Positions 19,098-29,544 of a stretch of 42,979 nucleotides of DNA are shown here, piece by piece. A program made the position numbers and the translations under genes. How positions within the stretch are numbered: the stretch's first letter is position 1; each line of letters opens with the position of its first letter. The notes below the pieces were generated by a model. The model saw only the letters and a program-made list of their open reading frames with translations, was not told the DNA's origin and made no database searches. The stretch lies in contig JAIFKX010000076.1 of NCBI GenBank assembly GCA_020049335.1, forward strand, positions 1 to 42,979, read 5' to 3'. The stretch comes from Paludibacter sp. Lineage in GTDB: Bacteria; Bacteroidota; Bacteroidia; Bacteroidales; Paludibacteraceae.

Positions 19098-22000
19098 ATG
19101 AAATTACAAATTAGTTTAATTCAGAGACTCAGACAATCATTCTTGACTCTATTCTTGTTTTCAGCATTATTTACTGTTCATGCTACAACCTTTGATGCGG
19201 ATAAACCTATGATAGTATTTAATTCTGAGTATGTTCAGAGTTTCGAAACAAATACCTGGGATGATAACGCTTTTTACAATCAGTGGATTACTGTTGGTGA
19301 TAGATGTTTTTCGGCATCGGATATAACCAATGGTTACCTTCAATTTGTTTGGGTGCCAAAACGATTTATGATATCGAAATCGGCTTATAGTAAACCATAC
19401 ATTGTGAAATCTAAAATCTCTTATGGAAATCCTTCAAATCGTGGAGGTCTTGTAATTCGTCTGAGCGAACTTTCCGACAATATCCAAGAGCCACCTGCCG
19501 ACCCAGGCTTTAACCGTATGGGAGTTGCTTTTTATCCCGCCGATGCCAATAATTATTGTGTTCAATTTTCGGGCATTGAAAATAACAGAACTAATACACC
19601 CCAAAAAAAGATATTGATTCCAAAACCAACTAATATTAGCGATTTAATGTCGGGTGCTCATACTCTACAAGTCGAAGATTTTGGCGAAATTATTTATGTT
19701 TATATTGATAATGTTCCATTTTTCAGAATTGATTTCGGAGTCCGTTCAGCTGGTGTTTATACATCAGGAACTGTATATAATGCCGAAATGACTCAAATTG
19801 ATACTTTCACGGGAATGCTTATACCTGCATTGGGTAAAGTGGCTGTGGCACAACGCGATGCTGAGCTTCGTTTACATGAAATATCAATTAAAACCTTAAC
19901 TAAAGATATTACTTTTGATAAGCTAACTCCAACTTTGACTCCGCTTTATCAAGTTGATTGCTCTCAAGCATTTAATCAAGCCAACTTCGATGCTAATTGG
20001 GATGTTATCAGCTCGTTTAGCTCCACAAATACTACTTCTAGTTATTGGAAAATGGGCTGGATTAATCCACGAGTTTTACGAACAAAGAGTAATTTCAATA
20101 TCCCGTACGTATATGAAGTTGATTATTCATTAGCTACCGGCACAGTTCGGGGTGGTGTAATTATCAGAGCACCAAAAAATGGTTCAGCTGAAGATTTACA
20201 AGAAACCGGACAGAATGTTGTTGTTCCAATGTTTAATAGAGCAGGTATTGCTTTGTTTGCTAATGCTGACGGTTCACAAATGTATGTTCAATTTTCGGGA
20301 GTTGTTAATGGTTACACCACTCCCTATATTCGAATTAGTGTGCCTGCACCAGTGGGGGAGAATTTACGAAACAGAGCTTTGTTGAAAATTGAGGATTATG
20401 GTAATTCAATTTATGTTTTCTATAATTCAAAAAGCCTATGTAGAATTGATTTTGACCAAACATCTACCGAAAATAATGCATCAGGAGTGGTATATAATGG
20501 CTCTATGGTAATTCAGGGTTATTTTGAGAACATGGTGGTTCCAGTTACTGATTTTAAATTGGCTATTGCAGCTCGTGATGATGTTAGCTCTACTGATGAC
20601 CTCAGAATTTATAGCATTAAAATAAGCTCTGCTACGATGCTTCCAGAACCCCCATTTAACGTAACTGCCAAAGCTGGTGACAGCAAAGCAACAGTTTCAT
20701 TTTCAAAATCAGAAAATTTAGCTATTCCTGTATCGAAATATGTGGTGAAGTCTTATCCCGGAAATATCATAATTGATGGTACATCAAGTCCAATTACTAT
20801 CTTGGGACTTACTAATGGTGTAGAATACACTTTTACTGTTACTGCTGTTAATAGCATGGGCTCAAGTGCCGAAAGTGTTGCTTCGGCAGGTGTAACCCCT
20901 ACTAAAGCAATTTTGCAGCTAAGTTCGAATCAGAATCAATGGACAGGAACTGATGCTTTAGGACGTAAATTATCTGACGGATTAACATTGGATACACCAA
21001 AGAAAAACAAATATGTTGGTATTTTTTATTGGACATGGCATACCGATAATATTGCCGATTATTCGCCAGTGATGAATATCACGGAAATACGCAAGCAATA
21101 TCCTGAAGCAATGTCGGATTTTAATCACCCTGCCTGGAACAATAAGCCCGAAGGGGGAGTGTTTTGGTGGGATGAACCTTTGTTTGGTTATTATCGTACT
21201 ACCGATGAGTGGGTATTGCGCCGTCATGCCGAGATGCTTGCCGATGCGGGAGTTGACGTGGTATTTTTCGATTGTACGAATGGAAGTCAAACCTGGAAAA
21301 CATCGTACACAAAATTACTCGAAACATGGTCGAAAGCCAGAGAAGAAGGAGTAAAGACACCACAAGTGGCATTTATGTTACCTTTTGGTGCTACCGATGA
21401 TGCTGCATTATCAATGAGTGAACTTTATACCGATCTTTATGAGCCAGGGTTATATAAAGACTTATGGTTTATGTGGAAGGACAAACCACTAATTATGGCA
21501 TATCCCGAAATAAAAGCTCAAGCCGGTAATACTGCAGGAATGAAATTTACATCATCATCTACTTTTAATGCTGTAAATGTAACCTGCCCAAGCTGGACAA
21601 ATAGTATTGGAAATCTGACACTTAAGTTATATAATTGGAACACAAATTATAATACAAGTATATCTGGTAGTCCTATAGCTTCTAAAACATTTGAAAACTA
21701 CGATGATAATTCAAAACTTACACTAAACTTTGATGCACAGGTACAAGGAGATTATGTTTGGGAGTTAAGTGGTGCATCCGAAGTGGTTGGCGTTTGGAAA
21801 TGGACTGAAAGCAACAGTTCTTCTGTACAGAGTTATTTTGATGGCAAATCAGTGAGTGGAAACTATGAATCAGAAATTTTTTACGTCCAGAACAATTCCT
21901 ACACAGCTTTAGCCACTGGAACAAATCACATTCCATTACAGTTATTAGTATCGGTTCCACAATCAAGAGTAACAGCCATGCAATCGTTTTTCACTTTTCG

Positions 22001-24440
22001 TCCGGGTCAAGCCGACATGGTAAATGGACCAACGCGCAACGATCATTGGGGCTGGTTAGAGGTTGCACCTCAACATGCCTATATTCCTAAACCGGATGGT
22101 GGTTATGAACAAGCTACTGTTGGAGTAGCCCAAAATGCTTCTGATGCAAGTGGCGGACATGCTTCTGCATTTAATTCAGAGCTAACATACGGGAGAAGTT
22201 ATACCCACATGAATGGTCATGACAAAAGCGAAGATGCCTACCTGAAAGGGTTAAATTTTCAGGAACAATGGAATAATGCCTTTGCAATAGACCCCGATTT
22301 AATATTTGTAACGGGATGGAATGAATGGATAGGTGGACGTTGGTTGAGTTGGGATGTTAAACCATTTTCGTTTGTCGATACATATAGCGCTGAAAAAAGT
22401 AGGGATACAGAACCAGTTAAATCATGGGGAAATAAAGGCGATGTGTATTATTTACAATTAATTGAAAATATCCGAAAGTTTAAAGGGATTGATGCCATAG
22501 ATTCAACTTCAAACCTAAAAACGATAGATATTAGCCGCTTGTCCGACTGGAATGATGTTTATCCAAGCTATGTTTCGCACAAAGGAAACACCATTCACCG
22601 CAATCATAAAGGGGCTGGTAATACGCTTATTTATCAAAACATTACAGGTAGAAACGATATTGTTTCAGCAAAAGTAGCCCGAGATGCTCAATATATTTAT
22701 TTCTATGTTGAGACTGATGAAGCATTAAGTCCAAAAACCGACAATGGCTGGATGCGATTATTTATTGATATTGATAGAAATAAAAATACAGGTTGGGAAG
22801 GGTACAATTTTGTTTTAAACAGAACATCGCCTGGAAGTAAAGCTAGTTTAGAGTCCAATGTAAATAACGAATGGCAATGGCAGAGTGTGGGACTGTGTGA
22901 TTATTCTATCAATAATAATACTCTAACCGTTAAAATTGAACGCTCGAAACTAGGATTAACAGACCTGTCCGATTTGAATTTTGAATTTAAATGGAGTGAT
23001 AATATGCAAGAACAGGGCAATTTGATGGATTTTTATGTGAATGGGGATGTTGCTCCTGCTGGTAGGTTCAACTATATTTACAATCCACAAAAAAACGACG
23101 AAGGTTATTTAAAATCTTGTATGCCATTGGGTATAAATCAGGGACTTAAAGAAGAGGTTTTTGAAGGTGATTTCGACACAATACCAGACTTTAGTTCATT
23201 AAAAGTGTCAAAAACAAACTACCCGTTGGAGATAAATAATGTTTCGGACTATCCAAAATTTGGAAGTAACTTTAGTGGATTTATTGAAGCACCTCTCAAA
23301 GAAAGTTATAAGTTTACGCTTAGTTGCGATGCCGACACTAGATTGTATATCGATAATTTTTTAGTTACAGAATATGAAAATGGGCAGTTAAAATCGAATA
23401 ATATAATTAAATTAATGCCCGGTATGCATCAATTCAGATTGGAACATACTACGAAAGATACTAGCAAACCATTGGAGTGCTTTGTAGAGTCAAACTCTTT
23501 CAGTTCGACAAAATTGCCCGGTTCAGTATTGTACAAATACAACATAAAACCAGATGCAAGTATTAATTTCACTCAACCTCAGAAATATTATTCGTCAATT
23601 GATAGTGTGTTTTCAGTTAAAATTCAGGACAAAGATGGAACAATAGCTAAAGTTGAAATGTATGATAACAATCAATTATTAAAAACCGATACTTCTTTGC
23701 CGTTGAACACATACAATTTTGAAGTTGGCAATCACAAAGTACAATTAAAAATTACGGACAATGATGGAGGTGAAGTTGTGACAAATCAATTATCGTTTAT
23801 AGTTGAACCAGCTTTTGAAATACCGTGTCAGATTCTTCCCGATAAATTCTGTCAGTCATATAGTGTTTCCTTAATCAATTCTACTCATCCTCAGGGAGGT
23901 GTAGATATAAGAGCAGTATATGGATGGTCTGATTATTATATAAATGCACCTGAAAATGGATCCTACAAAGTTACATTTACGGTACCTGCTTCGGTTTCGG
24001 GCACAAAAAAAATAAGCGTAAAAAACAAAGGAGACGAAATTGCATTGGTAAATGTTGCCAATGTAGGTAATGCGCAGGCATGGTACGATGTAACAACTAC
24101 TGTAAACTTAACAGCAGGTATACATAAATTACATCTTGATTTTACAGGGAGTATTATTCTACATAAAATATCATTCGATTTTACGAATGCGTTAAATACC
24201 ACAAGCACTTTACGTTCTAAAATATCACCAAATCCATCGAAAGGTGAGTTTTTACTTCAAACAGATGAAAATATAGCTATGCTTGTAGTAACAAACTTAG
24301 TTGGTGAAGAACTTGAACGTTATCAAGGGTTCAATTCAAATAATTTTAGTTTTGGTCAAAACCTGAACTCAGGAGTTTATTTGGTAAGAGTTATGGGTAA
24401 AAGCGGTAAACAGAAAGTGCTGAAAATTGTAAAACAATAG
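19098..24440 (+). CDS. 1780-aa multidomain putative glycosidase: tandem N-terminal repeats, Fn3-like, GH71/GH99-like TIM barrel with inserted beta domain, CBM9-like, PA14-like, Ig-like, CBM6-like and T9SS domains
   Basis: Signal peptide. KNKYVGIFYWTWHTDNIADYSPVMNITEI, GVFWWDEPLFGYYRTTDEWVLRRHAEMLADAGVDVVFFDCTNGS, LIFVTGWNEWIGGRWL. TNLVGEELERYQG...GVYLVRVMGKSGKQKVLKIVKQ tail. Confidence 0.8.
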   Translation: MKLQISLIQRLRQSFLTLFLFSALFTVHATTFDADKPMIVFNSEYVQSFETNTWDDNAFYNQWITVGDRCFSASDITNGYLQFVWVPKRFMISKSAYSKPYIVKSKISYGNPSNRGGLVIRLSELSDNIQEPPADPGFNRMGVAFYPADANNYCVQFSGIENNRTNTPQKKILIPKPTNISDLMSGAHTLQVEDFGEIIYVYIDNVPFFRIDFGVRSAGVYTSGTVYNAEMTQIDTFTGMLIPALGKVAVAQRDAELRLHEISIKTLTKDITFDKLTPTLTPLYQVDCSQAFNQANFDANWDVISSFSSTNTTSSYWKMGWINPRVLRTKSNFNIPYVYEVDYSLATGTVRGGVIIRAPKNGSAEDLQETGQNVVVPMFNRAGIALFANADGSQMYVQFSGVVNGYTTPYIRISVPAPVGENLRNRALLKIEDYGNSIYVFYNSKSLCRIDFDQTSTENNASGVVYNGSMVIQGYFENMVVPVTDFKLAIAARDDVSSTDDLRIYSIKISSATMLPEPPFNVTAKAGDSKATVSFSKSENLAIPVSKYVVKSYPGNIIIDGTSSPITILGLTNGVEYTFTVTAVNSMGSSAESVASAGVTPTKAILQLSSNQNQWTGTDALGRKLSDGLTLDTPKKNKYVGIFYWTWHTDNIADYSPVMNITEIRKQYPEAMSDFNHPAWNNKPEGGVFWWDEPLFGYYRTTDEWVLRRHAEMLADAGVDVVFFDCTNGSQTWKTSYTKLLETWSKAREEGVKTPQVAFMLPFGATDDAALSMSELYTDLYEPGLYKDLWFMWKDKPLIMAYPEIKAQAGNTAGMKFTSSSTFNAVNVTCPSWTNSIGNLTLKLYNWNTNYNTSISGSPIASKTFENYDDNSKLTLNFDAQVQGDYVWELSGASEVVGVWKWTESNSSSVQSYFDGKSVSGNYESEIFYVQNNSYTALATGTNHIPLQLLVSVPQSRVTAMQSFFTFRPGQADMVNGPTRNDHWGWLEVAPQHAYIPKPDGGYEQATVGVAQNASDASGGHASAFNSELTYGRSYTHMNGHDKSEDAYLKGLNFQEQWNNAFAIDPDLIFVTGWNEWIGGRWLSWDVKPFSFVDTYSAEKSRDTEPVKSWGNKGDVYYLQLIENIRKFKGIDAIDSTSNLKTIDISRLSDWNDVYPSYVSHKGNTIHRNHKGAGNTLIYQNITGRNDIVSAKVARDAQYIYFYVETDEALSPKTDNGWMRLFIDIDRNKNTGWEGYNFVLNRTSPGSKASLESNVNNEWQWQSVGLCDYSINNNTLTVKIERSKLGLTDLSDLNFEFKWSDNMQEQGNLMDFYVNGDVAPAGRFNYIYNPQKNDEGYLKSCMPLGINQGLKEEVFEGDFDTIPDFSSLKVSKTNYPLEINNVSDYPKFGSNFSGFIEAPLKESYKFTLSCDADTRLYIDNFLVTEYENGQLKSNNIIKLMPGMHQFRLEHTTKDTSKPLECFVESNSFSSTKLPGSVLYKYNIKPDASINFTQPQKYYSSIDSVFSVKIQDKDGTIAKVEMYDNNQLLKTDTSLPLNTYNFEVGNHKVQLKITDNDGGEVVTNQLSFIVEPAFEIPCQILPDKFCQSYSVSLINSTHPQGGVDIRAVYGWSDYYINAPENGSYKVTFTVPASVSGTKKISVKNKGDEIALVNVANVGNAQAWYDVTTTVNLTAGIHKLHLDFTGSIILHKISFDFTNALNTTSTLRSKISPNPSKGEFLLQTDENIAMLVVTNLVGEELERYQGFNSNNFSFGQNLNSGVYLVRVMGKSGKQKVLKIVKQ
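20937..23092 (+). repeat. Paralogous glycosidase core, copy 1
   Basis: QWTGTDALGRKLSDG...APAGRFNYIYNPQK aligns through its whole length with 24561-26717. Confidence 0.8.
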
Positions 24441-24443
24441 AGA

Positions 24444-26720
24444 ATGTGTTGGGTTAGAGGAGTTCATAGTGGTTATATCAGGTTGTTTATTTTTATTGAG
24501 TTACTAGTAGGTGGAGCATTTCCTGTAGCAAATTCTCAAGTAATACCTGCATATAACCAACAATGGACTGCTACGGATGGACTTGGGCGCAAATTAGCTG
24601 ATTCTGAAACTTGTGGTCAGCCTCGAGAAAAAAAACATATTGGCATGTTTTATTGGACATGGCATACTGATGATTTGGCTGATTTTTCGCCCGTAATGAA
24701 CATAACAAAAATACGGAAGGAGCAACCGGGTGCAATGTCGGATTTTCATCATCCTGCTTGGCTAAATAAACCCGAAGGCGGTGTGTTTTGGTGGGATGAA
24801 CCTTTATTTGGTTACTACCGAACAACTGATGAATGGGTGTTGCGAAAACATGCCGAAATGCTTGCTGATGCTAGTGTCGATGTGGTTTTTTTTGATTGTA
24901 CAAATGGAAGTATCACCTGGAAATCTTCTTATATTAAATTACTCGAAGTGTGGTCGAAGGCTCGAAAAGATGGAGTTAATACTCCCGGAGTCGCTTTCGT
25001 GTTACCTTTCGCTAATACACCCGAAGCTACTTCAACACTGAATGAACTGTACACCGAATTGTATAAACCCGGATTGTATAAAGACTTATGGTTTTATTGG
25101 AATGGCAAACCGCTTATTATGGCATATCCCGAAGCTTCAGCGACAAAAAAAAGCTCAGCAGCCATGAAATTTACTGCTAATTCAACATTCAATAATATTG
25201 CTATTCAGTGCGGATCAATAGGAGAAAATGCAGAACTAACACTAAAATTATTCAAGTGGAAAGAGAGCTATTCTGAGAGTATTCAATCCAAACCAATAGC
25301 AGAGAAACAATTCAGCAATATAAAGGCAGATGACGTGCTTAATCTTTCTGTGGAGAACTTATCAAAAGGCGATTACCTCTGGGAGTTGAGTAACCCAATA
25401 AATACGGTAGGAGTTTGGAAATGGGATAACACAATTGATAGTTCCGGGGTTTTTCAAAGTTTTTACAATGGACTTTGTTGTACGGGGAGTTATTGTTTTA
25501 GTATTAACTATATAAATTCACCACTTCAAAGTAAATTTACAGAAAACAATTGTTTGCGAAAAGCAATTCAGTTGAATTCAACAGAAGTAACTCAACAAAG
25601 AATAGCCGAAATACAGGAGTTTTTTACTTTTCGCCCCGGTCAGCCCGATTATGTGTATGGTCCAACCCGAAATGATCACTGGGGATGGCTCGAAATAGCT
25701 CCTCAACATGGATTTGGAGCAAAACCCGATGGAGGTTTTGAGCAAACTACAGTAGGTGTAGCTCAAAATGCATCTGTTGCAAGTGACGGACATGCTTGCG
25801 CATTTAATTCAGAACTAACATACGGAAGAAGTTATACCCATAAAAACGGACAGGACACAGCCAGTATGGCATACCTAAAAGGATTAAATTTTCAAGAACA
25901 ATGGAATAATGCCATTGCAATAAACCCCGATTTGATATTTGTAACAGGATGGAATGAGTGGATTGGCGGAAGGTGGTTGAATTGGGATGTTAAACCTTTT
26001 GCCTTTGTTGACACTTACAGCGCTGAAAAAAGCCGCGACATTGAACCTGTCAAATCGTGGGGAAATAAAGGCGATGTATATTATATTCAACTTATTAATA
26101 ATATTCGAAAGTTTAAGGGATTAAAAGAACCTGACTCTGTTTCTCCACCTAAAACTATACGTTTAAAGAATCTAGATGATTGGCGTGATGTTCGTCCCAT
26201 TTATGCATCGTACATAGGAAATACAATGCATCGAAATCATCCAGGGCAAGGAAAAACGCTGATATATACAAACAAAACAGGACGAAATGACATAGTTGAA
26301 GCTAAAGTGGCTCAAGATAAACATTATCTTTATTTTTATGTAAAAACCGCGGATGTTTTAAGTGCTAAAACTGACGAAAATTGGATGCGACTGTTCATTG
26401 ATATTGATAGGGATAAGGCTACAGGCTGGGAAGGCTACGACTATATAATAAACCGATTATCGCCAACTGAATCTGCTGTTGTCGAAAAAAACATCCAAAA
26501 TTCGTGGAAGTGGAAAAAATCGGGTATAGCACAGTACAGTATTGAAGGTAATTGCTTAGTTATAAAGGTGAAGCGCTCCGATTTAAATATTGAAGAATAC
26601 CTGAATTTTGAGTTTAAGTGGAGCGATAACATGCAAGAAAATGGAAATGTTATGGACTTTTATGTAAACGGTGACGTGGCTCCGGGAGGAAGATTTAATT
26701 ATATTTATAAGCAAAAATAA
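24444..26720 (+). CDS. Putative glycosidase paralogous to the core of the preceding protein (GH71/GH99-like barrel with insert plus CBM9-like domain), no T9SS tail
   Basis: Signal-peptide-like N-terminus; HIGMFYWTWHTDDLADFSPVMNITKI, GVFWWDEPLFGYYRTTDEWVLRKHAEMLADASVDVVFFDCTNGS, LIFVTGWNEWIGGRWL; ends at GRFNYIYKQK. Confidence 0.8.
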   Translation: MCWVRGVHSGYIRLFIFIELLVGGAFPVANSQVIPAYNQQWTATDGLGRKLADSETCGQPREKKHIGMFYWTWHTDDLADFSPVMNITKIRKEQPGAMSDFHHPAWLNKPEGGVFWWDEPLFGYYRTTDEWVLRKHAEMLADASVDVVFFDCTNGSITWKSSYIKLLEVWSKARKDGVNTPGVAFVLPFANTPEATSTLNELYTELYKPGLYKDLWFYWNGKPLIMAYPEASATKKSSAAMKFTANSTFNNIAIQCGSIGENAELTLKLFKWKESYSESIQSKPIAEKQFSNIKADDVLNLSVENLSKGDYLWELSNPINTVGVWKWDNTIDSSGVFQSFYNGLCCTGSYCFSINYINSPLQSKFTENNCLRKAIQLNSTEVTQQRIAEIQEFFTFRPGQPDYVYGPTRNDHWGWLEIAPQHGFGAKPDGGFEQTTVGVAQNASVASDGHACAFNSELTYGRSYTHKNGQDTASMAYLKGLNFQEQWNNAIAINPDLIFVTGWNEWIGGRWLNWDVKPFAFVDTYSAEKSRDIEPVKSWGNKGDVYYIQLINNIRKFKGLKEPDSVSPPKTIRLKNLDDWRDVRPIYASYIGNTMHRNHPGQGKTLIYTNKTGRNDIVEAKVAQDKHYLYFYVKTADVLSAKTDENWMRLFIDIDRDKATGWEGYDYIINRLSPTESAVVEKNIQNSWKWKKSGIAQYSIEGNCLVIKVKRSDLNIEEYLNFEFKWSDNMQENGNVMDFYVNGDVAPGGRFNYIYKQK
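24561..26717 (+). repeat. Paralogous glycosidase core, copy 2
   Basis: QWTATDGLGRKLADS...APGGRFNYIYKQK aligns with 20937-23092. Confidence 0.8.
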
Positions 26721-26754
26721 ATCAGCTTTTATATAAAAACAAAAAATAACACCA

Positions 26755-29544
26755 ATGAAAATGAAAAACAAAAAACTAACTTTGATTATTGTGTTGATAA
26801 TTTCATTTTATCAATACAATTTTGCAGGCATTATAGCCAAAGTTGTAAATTTAAGAATCGAAACCAAAGAAAATCCGATAGGGATTGATATGTTTCAACC
26901 ACGTTTTTCGTGGCAGCTGAGTAGCGAATTGCTCAATATCTCACAACAAGCTTACCAGATAATGGTTGCTAGCACAGCAGCCAATCTGAAAGCCGAAAAG
27001 AACTTGGTGTGGAACACGGGCAAAGTAAGTGATAGTAAATCAATTTTTATTCCTTACACAGGAAGTAAGCTTAATGCCAAACAGTATTATTACTGGAAAG
27101 TAAAAGTATGGACAAATAAAGGTGAAACTGCATGGTCGGATGTAGCAAATTGGAGCATGTCATTTACCGAAAATCCACTTTCGAAAGCAAAATGGATAGG
27201 AATGGACAGCACACTAAATTCAGGAAATCTTACCACAAAAACACGCCTTTCAGCACGTTACTTACGCAAGGAATTTAGGCTAAAAAAGTCGCTTAAATCA
27301 GCACACTTGTACATTTCGGGATTAGGTATGTACGAATGTTATATCAACGGAAAGAAAATTAGCAACGATATTTTTGCACCCACATTATCGGACTACACAA
27401 AAAGAGTATACTATAATGTGTATGATGTGAAAAGTTTCTTAGCTAAAAACCAGAATGCTATTGGTGTTATTTTAGGTAATGGACGGTTTTTTTCCATGCG
27501 AATGGACGGCTTACCAAATGCAGAAAGTTTAGATATTCCTGCAATAACAAATTATGGGTTCCCTAAACTGCTTTTACAGCTCGAACTTGAATATAAAAAT
27601 GGGCAAAAAGAATTAATTGTTAGTGATGAGTCGTGGAAAATTAACACAAACGGTCCAATTATTGCCAACAACGAGTTTGATGGTGAAGAATATGATGCTC
27701 GTTTAGAGCTTACAGGATGGGAGAAAATAGGTTATAGTGAAACTAACTGGAAAAAAGCACAGCATGTGAATGCACCAGAAGGAAAATTGGTAGCACAGTT
27801 CAATCCCAACATTCTAACCATGAAAACAATAAAACCAATTTCGATTAACAAAATAGAAGATAAAAAATATGTAGTAGATATGGGTCAAAACATGGTTGGT
27901 TGGATTAAGGTTAATTTAAAAGCTACTGCTGGAAAACCGATACGTTTTCACTTTGCCGAGTTTCTAAATTCTGATGGTAGTTTATACGTAGCCAATCTTC
28001 GTGGCTCGAAATCAACAAACATATATACTCCATTAAACGACAGTTCATTTTCGTGGAAACCACGTTTTGTTTATCATGGTTTTCGGTATGTCGAGATTTC
28101 CGGTATCGATTATTCTCCCAGTTTGTCAGATATTACGGGCGAAGTGAACTACGATCAGATGAGCCAGTCTGGAACTTTTGAATCTTCTGACTCTACATTA
28201 AACCATATTTATCGGAATGCTAATTGGGGGATTTTGGGAAATTACCGTGGTATGCCTACCGATTGTCCTCAACGCGACGAACGAATGGGATGGTTGGGCG
28301 ATAGAGCTACCGGATGTTTTGGCGAAAGTTTTATGTTCGATAATCAATTACTATATCGGAAATGGGTACAGGACATTAATGATTCTCAATTAGAAACAGG
28401 TAGTATTCCCGATGTTGTGCCAACTTATTGGAAGTTTTACTCTGACAATATTACCTGGCCTGCAGCTTACATAAGCATTGTGGAAATGCTTTATCAACAG
28501 TTTGGTGACACTAAACCGATACAACTTCATTACGAATCGATGAAAAAATGGATGAATTATATGCGTTTGAATTATATGAAGGATTATATAATCACTAAAG
28601 ATACTTATGGTGACTGGTGTATGCCTCCAGAGGATTTGAAATTGATACATTCCATTGATCCTAAAAGAAAAACAAATGGAGAGTTGCTTTCGACCAGTTT
28701 TTACTACCGGTTGTTACATACAATGGCTATTTTCGCAACAACACAAGGAAAAACACAAGATGCCGATGAGTTCAAGTTGCTTGCAGCTAAAGTAAAAGAT
28801 GCATATAACGCAAAATTTTTTCAACCAAATACAGCCCAATACGATAACAATACAGTAACTGCAAATTTAATCTCATTAATGCAAGGACTTGTTCCTGCAG
28901 GCTACGAGCAGGCTGTATTCGAAAATAGCTATAAAACCATCGAAAACGAATATAACTCACATGTAAGCGTTGGATTGATTGGAATTCAGTTTTTAATGCG
29001 AGGACTTACTAAATATGGTAGGGCTGATTTGGCATACAAAATTGCCACCAACAGAACCTATCCGAGCTGGGGATATATGATTGACAATGGCGCTACTACA
29101 ATTTGGGAACTTTGGAACGGAAATACCGCCGACCCTTCGATGAATTCAGGAAATCATGTTATGCTTCTTGGCGATTTGATGAGCTGGTATTACGAAGATT
29201 TGGCAGGAATCAGTACAGAGAAAAGCGAACCCGGATTTAAAAAAATAGTAATGAAACCTAATTTTGTGAAAGGGTTAAACTTTGTAAAGGCATCGCACAA
29301 TTCTCCTTATGGCGTAATAAAAAGTGAATGGAAAAGAGAAGATAACAAACTGACATGGGATATTATTATCCCTGCTAATACTTCAGCAATTGTTCAGTTT
29401 CCAGCAACATCAATATCACAAATTAAGCATTTCAATACAGATATTCATTCGCTCGAAGGTGTAAAAATCATAAAACAAACTCGCCAACACCTACAAATCG
29501 AAATACCATCAGGCAATTACCATTTCATTTTATCCGAACAATAA
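26755..29544 (+). CDS. Alpha-L-rhamnosidase, GH78
   Basis: RIETKENPIGIDMFQPRFSWQL N-terminus, MPTDCPQRDERMGWLGDRATGCFGESFMFDNQLLYRKWVQDINDSQ catalytic-region signature, WGYMIDNGATTIWELWNG. Confidence 0.93.
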   Translation: MKMKNKKLTLIIVLIISFYQYNFAGIIAKVVNLRIETKENPIGIDMFQPRFSWQLSSELLNISQQAYQIMVASTAANLKAEKNLVWNTGKVSDSKSIFIPYTGSKLNAKQYYYWKVKVWTNKGETAWSDVANWSMSFTENPLSKAKWIGMDSTLNSGNLTTKTRLSARYLRKEFRLKKSLKSAHLYISGLGMYECYINGKKISNDIFAPTLSDYTKRVYYNVYDVKSFLAKNQNAIGVILGNGRFFSMRMDGLPNAESLDIPAITNYGFPKLLLQLELEYKNGQKELIVSDESWKINTNGPIIANNEFDGEEYDARLELTGWEKIGYSETNWKKAQHVNAPEGKLVAQFNPNILTMKTIKPISINKIEDKKYVVDMGQNMVGWIKVNLKATAGKPIRFHFAEFLNSDGSLYVANLRGSKSTNIYTPLNDSSFSWKPRFVYHGFRYVEISGIDYSPSLSDITGEVNYDQMSQSGTFESSDSTLNHIYRNANWGILGNYRGMPTDCPQRDERMGWLGDRATGCFGESFMFDNQLLYRKWVQDINDSQLETGSIPDVVPTYWKFYSDNITWPAAYISIVEMLYQQFGDTKPIQLHYESMKKWMNYMRLNYMKDYIITKDTYGDWCMPPEDLKLIHSIDPKRKTNGELLSTSFYYRLLHTMAIFATTQGKTQDADEFKLLAAKVKDAYNAKFFQPNTAQYDNNTVTANLISLMQGLVPAGYEQAVFENSYKTIENEYNSHVSVGLIGIQFLMRGLTKYGRADLAYKIATNRTYPSWGYMIDNGATTIWELWNGNTADPSMNSGNHVMLLGDLMSWYYEDLAGISTEKSEPGFKKIVMKPNFVKGLNFVKASHNSPYGVIKSEWKREDNKLTWDIIIPANTSAIVQFPATSISQIKHFNTDIHSLEGVKIIKQTRQHLQIEIPSGNYHFILSEQ

